A program made the translations under genes and the position numbers. Under the pieces are notes generated by a model that was not told where the DNA came from, searched no databases, and saw nothing but the letters and a program-made list of their open reading frames with translations. From CALKHT01 sp964511575 (GTDB lineage: Bacteria; Planctomycetota; Phycisphaerae; Phycisphaerales; Phycisphaeraceae): 10,650 nucleotides of DNA. Positions 5,647-10,650 of the stretch are shown here, piece after piece. The stretch is from the NCBI GenBank assembly GCA_964511575.1, contig CAZEFM010000114.1, positions 1 through 10,650 on the forward strand, in the 5' to 3' direction. Position 1 is the stretch's first letter; each line of letters opens with the position of its first letter.

Positions 5647-8600
5647 ATGGCATATGAGAAGTTGAGCATTGCAAAGACGGCGTTTGTCGCCCTCATCGCG
5701 TTGTTGTGCACCGCGACGGCCTCGGCAAACAGTCGAAGCACGTACAACATCACGGAGTTCGGCGCGGTTGGCGATGGCAGAACGCTCAATACCGGGGCAA
5801 TTCAGAAGGCTATCGACACTTGCACCCGGAACGGAGGCGGAACGGTTGAGGTGCCGCCGGGTACTTACCTCATCGGTACCATCGAGATCAAGTCCAACGT
5901 CACCCTGCATCTGTCGGCTGGGTCAGAGCTGATGGCCAGTCCTGATCCGAATCACCTGCCCGAACGGCTGCCCGAGCTGCGGTCTTATACCGATTCCTAC
6001 ACGAAGAAAGCGATCGTCTACGCTGAAAAGGCGACCAATATCGCGATCACCGGCAAAGGCCTCATCAACGGGCAGGGGGAGTACTACAAGGGGCTGTCTC
6101 TCGAACGGCTGTACGATGGTCATCGCCCGTTCCTCGTGCGGTTGATCGAATGCACCAACGTCACGCTTCGCGATGTGAAGCTCATGAATTCTCCCTTCTG
6201 GGCGCTGCACCTGCTGGCGTGCAAGGATGTCAATGTCGATGGGCTGCGCATCGACAGTTATGTCACAAACAACAACGATGGCATCGGCATCGACAGCTCC
6301 GAGGATGTGCGCATCTCCAACTGCGTGATCCGCAGCGGCGATGATGCCATCGTCGTCAAGACCACGACCCCCCGCCCCACGCAGAACGTGGTCGTCACCA
6401 ACTGCGTCCTGTCATCGCATACCAACGCTTTCAAGATCGGCACGGAAACCGTTGGCGATATTCGCAACATTACCGTGAGCAATTGCGTGGCGCGCGACGG
6501 CGGCATGGCGGTGATCGCACTCCTGGCGGTCGATGGCGGCACCGTCGAGCGCATCAATGTATCCAATATCGTCGCAGCCAACGTGCGCGGCTCGGCGATT
6601 TTCGTCCGCCTGGGAAACCGCGGGCGATCCTACTGGGTGCCGCGCGAGGGCGATACGGAAGAAGCAGCCCCTCCCAAGCCCGGGCTCAGCCGAATGCGCG
6701 ATATCACCATTCGCGACATCCATGCACGGGGTTCGTCCAGTATCGGATGCGCCATCACCGGTCTGCCGGGGCAGAACATCGAGAATCTGCGCCTGGATAA
6801 CGTTCAGGTGATTTCCGTTGGAGGTGGCACTGCCGCGGATGCTCAGCGTCAGATCGCCGATGAAGCGGACAAGTATCCCGAGTACAACATGTTTGGAACG
6901 TTGCCCTCGTATGGATTCTTCTGCCGCCATGTGCGCGGGCTGCGGATGGACAACGTCCAGGTGGGGTTCTCGCAGAAGGATCTGCGGCCGGCATTCATCT
7001 TCCAGGACATTGAAGAGCTCGAGCTTAACGCCTATCGCGCTTCGCTTGATCAGTCGGTGGATCACGCGGTGGTTCTGAAGAACGTTCGTGTCGCGTCGAT
7101 CGATCCGCCGCGAGCTCGCGCTGGCCGCTATGCGACCATCCGTGTGAACGACGAATGCGAAAACATTGTTATCAACGAGAGCGGTCCAACGTATGAAACG
7201 AAGAAGGCGCCTGTCGAGGAACCGCCGCTGAGTGTGTTGCCGGAAAAGATTGATGGCATCGCTCCGACTAAGATGATGAAGCATTACCTTGATCGCCACG
7301 CGTTCCGCGCGCTTGATCAGCGAGATGCAAGGCTGGCCAGGGTAACCAACGCCGCCGAGGCACGGGCGTATCAGGACCGCACACGCACGCTGATGTGGGA
7401 GATGCTGGGCGGGCCACTGCAACGCTCGCCGCTCAATGCCCGCGTGGTGGGTACCATTGAGCAACCCACCTATCGCGTGGAACGCGTCATCTATGAAAGC
7501 CTGCCCGGCTTCTACGTGACCGGTGCGTTGTTCCTGCCCAAAAGCGACGGCCCGCACCCGGCGGTGCTGGTCTCCTGCGGTCACTCGGCGATCGCCAAGG
7601 CGTATCCGCTCTATCAACAGGGATGCATCGAACTTGCAGAACACGGCGTGGCGGCACTGATGATCGACACGCTCGGACTCGGGGAACGCAACCAACTGGT
7701 CGACGCCAACGGCAAGGTATTGGCCCAGGCGGGCATGGATCACATGTACGCTGGTGTGAGCAGTATGCTCGTGGGGCGCAATGTCGCCACGTACATGATC
7801 TGGGACGCCATTCGCGGCATTGACTATCTGCAGAGCCGCAAAGACATCATCCCCGACCGCATCGGGGCGGCGGGCAACAGTGGGGGCGGCACCATTACCG
7901 CCTATCTCATGGCGCTGGAGCCGCGTTTGAACGCCGCTGCCCCGGCCTGCTTTATCACCAGCATGCGTAGGCTCCTGCAAACGATGAGCGCCGATGACAT
8001 GGAGCAGCAGTTCCATCGTCAGCTGGAATTGGGCATCACGCAGGCGGAGTTTGTGTTCAACCAGGCGCCGCGCGCTTCGCTCATCGCCGCAGCGAAACGC
8101 GATTTCTTTCCGTTCGATGGCACACAGGATGTCTTTGCCGAAGCCAATCGGTTCTGGTCGCTCTTCGGTGCGGAGGCCCAATCGGAACTCGCCCAGGTCG
8201 ATGCGGAGCATGGCTGGCACGCGCATCTGCGCAGCGAAACCGTGCGCGTCATGATGCGCGAACTGCTTAACCGCAACACAGCCGTCACCCCCACAAAGAC
8301 GCCTGCACTAAAAACGGAACTGCTTTTCTGCGCCCCCGATGGCAAGGCAATGCTCCTGCCCCATGCGCGATCAGTCTATGACATCAATGCCGAGGTGGCA
8401 GGTCAGCTTGCCGCGGAACGGGCACGCAAGTTCGCCGACCGTTCAAATGAGGCACTGCGCCGGGATGTCCGAAAGCACACGCGGATTCGCCCCGCCTCCG
8501 AACTTGCGGCCCCGAAAGCGACAAAGCTTCCTCCCATTCAACGGACGGGTTACACCATCGAACGGCTCGCACTCAGACCCGAGCCCGGCATTTGGCTTCC

Positions 8601-9180
8601 GGCGCTGCTGCTTGTCCCCGCTGAGAGAACCGGACCGATGGTCATTCATCTGAGCAACGACAAAGCTCAGGCAGCCAGGCCCGGTGGTGAGCTTGAGAAG
8701 CTCGCGCAAGAGGGACGAATCGTTCTCGCCGTCGATCTTCGCGGCGCCGGCGAAACCAAAAACCCCAGCACCAGACACGGCCACTTCCACCAGGATTTCG
8801 ACACCAACTGGCAGGATGTTCTCGTGGCGGACATGCTCGGCAAATCGTTTCTCGCCATGCGCACCGAAGATGTGATCTGGAGTGCCAAATACCTGCAGGA
8901 ACGCTGGCCCGGTCAGGCGATTCAAATTATCGCTCACGGTGAGTTCGGCCCCCCTGCGCTGCACGCTGCTGCTCTGGAGCCTCACCTCATCGAACACCTC
9001 ACACTGGTGCGATCGATCACTGAGTGGACGCAGATGGTCGGGTACCGGCAAACGCACCGGCAACTCGTCAATGCAGTGCACAACGTGTTGGCTGTCTACG
9101 ACATGCCAGACTTGATCACGCTGCTGGGAAATGCGGTTGTAATCCGCGAACCGATCCGAGGCGATGCCGCTCGCCCGTGA
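5647..9180 (+). CDS. Secreted GH28 (polygalacturonase-like) / alpha-beta-hydrolase esterase fusion, 1177 residues
   Basis: Residues 1-27 are a signal peptide (TAFVALIALLCTATASA). Residues about 31-515 form a GH28/pectate-lyase-3 right-handed beta-helix: YNITEFGAVGDGRTLNTGAI at the start, then NNNDGIGIDSSEDVRISNC (208-226), SGDDAIVVKT (230-239) and SSHTNAFKIGTE (256-267). These match the GH28 motifs NTDG (here NNDG, Asp211), GDD (Asp232, Asp233) and GHG (only His258 kept). The RIK motif is not evident, so substrate type is uncertain. Residues about 540-880 are an alpha/beta-hydrolase of the acetylxylan-esterase-like type: AVLVSCGHS, VAALMIDTLGLGERNQ, and nucleophile elbow GNSGGG with Ser745; Asp819 and His855 (EHGWH) are triad candidates. 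Residues about 960-1177 repeat the fold (LLLVPAE, VDLRGAGETK, YDMPDLITLLG), but the elbow reads AHGEFG with no Ser. Likely role: cut and deacylate a pectin-like glycan outside the cytoplasm. Linkage and ester are not determinable here. Confidence 0.9.
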   Translation: MAYEKLSIAKTAFVALIALLCTATASANSRSTYNITEFGAVGDGRTLNTGAIQKAIDTCTRNGGGTVEVPPGTYLIGTIEIKSNVTLHLSAGSELMASPDPNHLPERLPELRSYTDSYTKKAIVYAEKATNIAITGKGLINGQGEYYKGLSLERLYDGHRPFLVRLIECTNVTLRDVKLMNSPFWALHLLACKDVNVDGLRIDSYVTNNNDGIGIDSSEDVRISNCVIRSGDDAIVVKTTTPRPTQNVVVTNCVLSSHTNAFKIGTETVGDIRNITVSNCVARDGGMAVIALLAVDGGTVERINVSNIVAANVRGSAIFVRLGNRGRSYWVPREGDTEEAAPPKPGLSRMRDITIRDIHARGSSSIGCAITGLPGQNIENLRLDNVQVISVGGGTAADAQRQIADEADKYPEYNMFGTLPSYGFFCRHVRGLRMDNVQVGFSQKDLRPAFIFQDIEELELNAYRASLDQSVDHAVVLKNVRVASIDPPRARAGRYATIRVNDECENIVINESGPTYETKKAPVEEPPLSVLPEKIDGIAPTKMMKHYLDRHAFRALDQRDARLARVTNAAEARAYQDRTRTLMWEMLGGPLQRSPLNARVVGTIEQPTYRVERVIYESLPGFYVTGALFLPKSDGPHPAVLVSCGHSAIAKAYPLYQQGCIELAEHGVAALMIDTLGLGERNQLVDANGKVLAQAGMDHMYAGVSSMLVGRNVATYMIWDAIRGIDYLQSRKDIIPDRIGAAGNSGGGTITAYLMALEPRLNAAAPACFITSMRRLLQTMSADDMEQQFHRQLELGITQAEFVFNQAPRASLIAAAKRDFFPFDGTQDVFAEANRFWSLFGAEAQSELAQVDAEHGWHAHLRSETVRVMMRELLNRNTAVTPTKTPALKTELLFCAPDGKAMLLPHARSVYDINAEVAGQLAAERARKFADRSNEALRRDVRKHTRIRPASELAAPKATKLPPIQRTGYTIERLALRPEPGIWLPALLLVPAERTGPMVIHLSNDKAQAARPGGELEKLAQEGRIVLAVDLRGAGETKNPSTRHGHFHQDFDTNWQDVLVADMLGKSFLAMRTEDVIWSAKYLQERWPGQAIQIIAHGEFGPPALHAAALEPHLIEHLTLVRSITEWTQMVGYRQTHRQLVNAVHNVLAVYDMPDLITLLGNAVVIREPIRGDAARP

Positions 9181-9369
9181 AGAAACCAGCCTACATCCGC
9201 CTCAAGGCGGAGCGTTGCGATTGGTGTGAATGCTGTAACAGACGTACTGCACGTCGTAGTCGGTGATCGTAACTCGCCCGAGAGCACGTATTTGATCCGC
9301 CACTTTCTCGATGTGTCGGTCAAGATGACCGAACTGAATCGCCACCGCTGGCACATCACGGCGCAGTGA
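9181..9369 (+). other. Unassigned open frame directly after the GH28 stop, in the same frame
   Basis: Reading on past the GH28 stop gives 62 further codons before the TGA at 9367-9369. From a GTG at 9226 they read like protein, with SPESTYLIRHFLDVSVKMTE followed by LNRHRWHITAQ. No ribosome binding site is evident. The 'LNR.RWHI' segment faintly recalls the region around 'KLNRFHWHLTD' in GH20 hexosaminidases, which is too little to name a family. It may be a gene fragment. A minus-strand frame over the same bases (9202-9387) is equally open, so coding is unproven. Confidence 0.25.
9196..9211 (+). terminator. Hairpin after the GH28/esterase gene, possible terminator without T-tract
   Basis: TCCGCC pairs with GGCGGA across TCAA, 16 bases after the stop codon. 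The position suits a transcription end, but no T-run follows, so intrinsic termination is uncertain. Confidence 0.35.
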
Positions 9370-9411
9370 GTTCCTACCCGGCCGCACGCGAAATCTACAC
9401 CCTGCGCTTGT

Positions 9412-9428
9412 ACGAATCCTTGCACGTC
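9412..9428 (+). repeat. 17-bp direct repeat, copy 1
   Basis: ACGAATCCTTGCACGTC. It shares 16 of 17 bases with copies at 9444 and 9728; only the twelfth base varies. It may be a binding site for an integrase or accessory protein. Confidence 0.8.
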
Positions 9429-9443
9429 GGCACGACTACTGGC

Positions 9444-9460
9444 ACGAATCCTTGTACGTC
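9444..9460 (+). repeat. 17-bp direct repeat, copy 2
   Basis: ACGAATCCTTGTACGTC. It starts 32 bases after copy 1, about three helical turns, in the same orientation. Confidence 0.8.
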
Positions 9461-9484
9461 CTGCAGGCAGTTGTAGACCGCGGA

Positions 9485-9503
9485 GTCACCTGTAGTCACC
9501 TGT
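9485..9503 (+). repeat. Tandem 9-bp repeat pair GTCACCTGT, pair 1
   Basis: GTCACCTGT occurs at 9485-9493 and 9495-9503, with a 10-base period. A second identical pair lies at 9572. Short tandem repeats beside a tRNA-derived core resemble arm-type integrase sites. Confidence 0.8.
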
Positions 9504-9571
9504 TGGCAAAACCGGCCGGTACGGGGACAGCCGCCCTAACTCGCGGACGGGGCGCCAGATAGGTCCGCTGT

Positions 9572-9590
9572 GTCACCTGTTGTCACCTGT
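9572..9590 (+). repeat. Tandem 9-bp repeat pair GTCACCTGT, pair 2
   Basis: GTCACCTGT occurs at 9572-9580 and 9582-9590, with the same 10-base period as pair 1. It ends 30 bases from the tRNA-Gly fragment. Confidence 0.8.
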
Positions 9591-9619
9591 AGTCCCCGCA
9601 GTCACGATATGGGCAGAAA

Positions 9620-9663
9620 AGCGGGCGATGGGACTCGAACCCACAACATTCAGCTTGGAAGGC
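9620..9663 (-). tRNA. 3' fragment of tRNA-Gly(UCC); probable attachment-site core
   Basis: On the minus strand the sequence from 9663 reads GCCTTCCAAGC (anticodon loop with TCC), then a variable region, the T-arm GTGGGTTCGAGTCCCAT, and the 3' acceptor strand CGCCCGC. This is the 3' half of a tRNA-Gly(UCC). The 5' half is absent: no GCGGGCG acceptor strand or D-arm lies upstream at higher coordinates, and identity ends inside the anticodon stem. Fragments running from the anticodon loop to the 3' end are the usual crossover cores left by tyrosine integrases that insert in tRNA genes. It is not a functional tRNA. In the normal geometry, the truncated end (positions above 9663) faces the inserted element. 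Confidence 0.85.
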
Positions 9664-9703
9664 GAGGCGGGATGAGGTCTATCACTCGCTCATCACGCCA
9701 CTT

Positions 9704-9719
9704 ACGGCGGTTGCGCCGT
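9704..9719. repeat. Perfect hairpin beside the tRNA fragment
   Basis: ACGGCG pairs with CGCCGT across GTTG. It lies between the tRNA core and 17-bp repeat copy 3. No T-run follows on the plus strand. Function unknown. Confidence 0.5.
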
Positions 9720-9727
9720 CCGCTGGT

Positions 9728-9744
9728 ACGAATCCTTGGACGTC
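9728..9744 (+). repeat. 17-bp direct repeat, copy 3
   Basis: ACGAATCCTTGGACGTC. It lies on the other side of the tRNA core from copies 1 and 2, in the same orientation. It overlaps a small inverted repeat (GTACGA at 9726-9731, TCGTAC at 9749-9754). Confidence 0.8.
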
Positions 9745-9997
9745 CCACTCGTACGTGCTTTTCTTGTCGACCCCTTACTGTTGCGGGCATCCTCCCTGTT
9801 CGGTACGCCGCTGGCGCTGCTTCCCCAATGATGAGTCGATTACATCCGCGCTCCCGGCCGGGAATGGGTGCAGGATCCCGATCAATCTTTCGAGCCGGTG
9901 GAAATCCGGAGCAAACAGTGTCCAACTGACTGGCGGCATTGCAACCTAGGCAATGTCTTCAGCCACCGGAACCGGATACACTGGCCCTACAATTCTT
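9745..9997. other. Stretch without a supported gene
   Basis: Several short frames are open on both strands (for example a minus-strand frame starting MPPVSWTLFAPDFHRLERLI), but none has a clear ribosome binding site, a recognisable family or adequate length. It may hold degraded remnants of a mobile element. Confidence 0.45.
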
Positions 9998-10295
9998 TCA
10001 GTCACGATTGACGGACGAATACTTCTCCGAGTCGAACGAGTTTCGAACAGTGGGCGGCCGGAACCTGCTTCCCTTCAGCAAGCCGTTGAGTGCGACGAGC
10101 GCCTGCACCGTGTCGTCTGTCACCTCGGCCCCAAAACCGCTCTGGTCGATGATGGTGTCGAATAACTTCATGATCAGAGCGAGTGTGTCGTACTGCAGAT
10201 GTCGGTCGTCGCGGGTTCCCGTCTGTCGTTAGAGCCGCAGCATCGGTTCCATGTGCAGCAAGACGCGCTGCCTTCTTGTTATCTGCGGGTTCCAT
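9998..10295 (-). pseudogene. Possible small unassigned gene, apparently frameshifted
   Basis: On the minus strand one frame gives a protein-like segment of 57 residues from an ATG at 10171 to a TGA at 9998-10000, including MKLFDTIIDQSGFGAEVTDD and TVQALVALNGLLKGSRF. The frame stays open upstream for about 20 codons with DDRHLQYDTLALI, then meets a TAA. A second frame just upstream gives MEPADNKKAARLAAHGTDAA from an ATG at 10295 and runs into the first if a +1 shift lies near 10205-10225. This fits a small gene of about 100 residues broken by a frameshift, or a short intact ORF starting at 10171 without a visible ribosome binding site. I do not recognise the family. It lies downstream of the ATPase gene on the same strand and could belong to the same cluster. 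Confidence 0.35.
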
Positions 10296-10409
10296 GGACT
10301 GATCGGCGAGCACGGCGCGTCGGACAGTGACCCCAGGAAGTCCGAGGAAGAATCAGCGTCAAAGCCGAAATGTCCCTGAGCGTCACTCAATCTGCGTCCT
10401 TTGCACTGG

Positions 10410-10650
10410 CTATGCTTCCTCAAACCCGAAGGACTCGAATTTCAAAGTCCTGCAGTTTTCCGTCACATCACGAACGGTCTTGTCCGAAGCTCCGTCCGGC
10501 AGCTTGGCCTGGATTTCGAGTGTGATCTCGACCTCTGCGCCGACAAGCTTGGTTAAATGCTGAATCACCTCGTCGGCGATTCGTGATGCATCGCGTCCCG
10601 TACGTAATGAGTCGAGTTGAACCGAACCATGGAAGCGGCGATGAATCGGT
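10410..10650 (-). CDS. C-terminal end of a DUF499-like ATPase (5' part outside window)
   Basis: The minus strand is open from the right edge to a TAG at 10410-10412, giving the last 79 residues of a protein. The segment includes RRFHGSVQLDSLRTGRDASR, IADEVIQHLTKLVGAEVEIT, LEIQAKLPDGASDKTVRDVT and ENCRTLKFESFGFEEA. The pattern 'RF.GSV.LD..R.GRDA.RIADEVI.HL..L.GA.V..TLEI.A..P.G......R.VTEN.RTLKF...GFE' matches, from memory, the conserved C-terminus of large DUF499-type ATP-binding proteins. These are often found beside DUF1156 adenine-specific methylases in defence-like clusters. The ATPase motifs would lie in the unseen part. The gene reads toward the tRNA-Gly fragment and lies on its element side, which fits cargo of an integrated island. 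The plus-strand ORF at 10327-10563 is a shadow. Confidence 0.7.
   Translation of the reverse strand, partial: PIHRRFHGSVQLDSLRTGRDASRIADEVIQHLTKLVGAEVEITLEIQAKLPDGASDKTVRDVTENCRTLKFESFGFEEA

Larger units (their letters stand above)
9370..9620. other. Non-coding, repeat-rich stretch beside the attachment-like site
   Basis: No gene is supported here. The stretch holds two copies of a 17-bp repeat, four copies of a 9-bp repeat and a perfect 10-bp palindrome ACCGGCCGGT (9511-9520). This looks like a recombination or protein-binding region. Confidence 0.6.

Noticed and set aside
6412..8226. 604-codon minus-strand ORF
   Set aside because: It is antisense to the GH28/esterase gene, whose domains and catalytic motifs are clear; the long open frame is a GC-rich codon-bias shadow.
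9202..9425. Minus-strand frames with protein-like sequence (VAIQFGHLDRHIEKVADQIR)
   Set aside because: The plus strand over the same bases is equally open and protein-like; no start signal or family supports the minus reading.
9412..9590. CRISPR array
   Set aside because: Repeats are too short and too few, spacing is irregular, and no cas genes are present; arm-type binding sites explain them better.
9620..9720. Complete tRNA gene at the tRNA-Gly sequence
   Set aside because: No 5' acceptor strand or D-arm pairs with the visible T-arm and 3' end; only the 3' part is present.

Overview
The window looks like chromosome of a planctomycete, most likely Phycisphaerae-like. The evidence is the gene repertoire, not a marker gene. 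It holds an ECF sigma factor of the Planctomycetes/Verrucomicrobia type, a FecR anti-sigma-like protein fused to a LamG-type lectin domain, a prepilin-like protein with the GFTLIELLVVISIIALL signature, a PEP-CTERM protein, and a large secreted GH28/esterase enzyme. Coding DNA is GC-rich and most genes have clear purine-rich ribosome binding sites.

Layout. (1) Positions 1-517, minus strand: 5' part of a secreted WG-repeat protein that runs off the left edge. (2) 662-1020, minus: frameshifted, 5'-truncated remnant of an IS630-family transposase. (3) 1021-1391: mostly empty DNA ending in an AT-rich block upstream of the sigma gene. (4) 1392-4653, plus: ECF sigma factor, FecR-LamG protein and pseudopilin, joined by stop/start overlaps and so probably one translationally coupled transcript. 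(5) 4807-5526, plus: small PEP-CTERM protein, followed by a strong hairpin-plus-T-tract terminator. (6) 5647-9180, plus: 1177-residue secreted enzyme joining a GH28 beta-helix, an alpha/beta-hydrolase esterase and a degenerate second hydrolase domain. (7) 9181-9997: non-genic, repeat-rich stretch with three copies of a 17-bp repeat, four copies of a 9-bp repeat and the 3' part of a tRNA-Gly(UCC) gene, which together look like a tyrosine-recombinase attachment site. (8) 9998-10295, minus: possible small broken gene. (9) 10410-10650, minus: C-terminal end of a large ATPase resembling DUF499 proteins, running off the right edge.

Working model (inference). The FecR-LamG protein would hold the ECF sigma factor at the membrane and sense an extracellular glycan through its LamG domain. 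The regulon would include the co-transcribed pseudopilin and possibly the PEP-CTERM protein and the GH28/esterase fusion, which could cut and de-esterify a decorated pectin-like polysaccharide. To the right, the tRNA fragment and repeats mark a junction with mobile DNA. The DUF499-like gene lies on the side expected for the interior of an integrated element, which fits a defence-type cargo island. Two real genes, at the left and right edges, are open-ended and were recognised only by translating through the window boundary.
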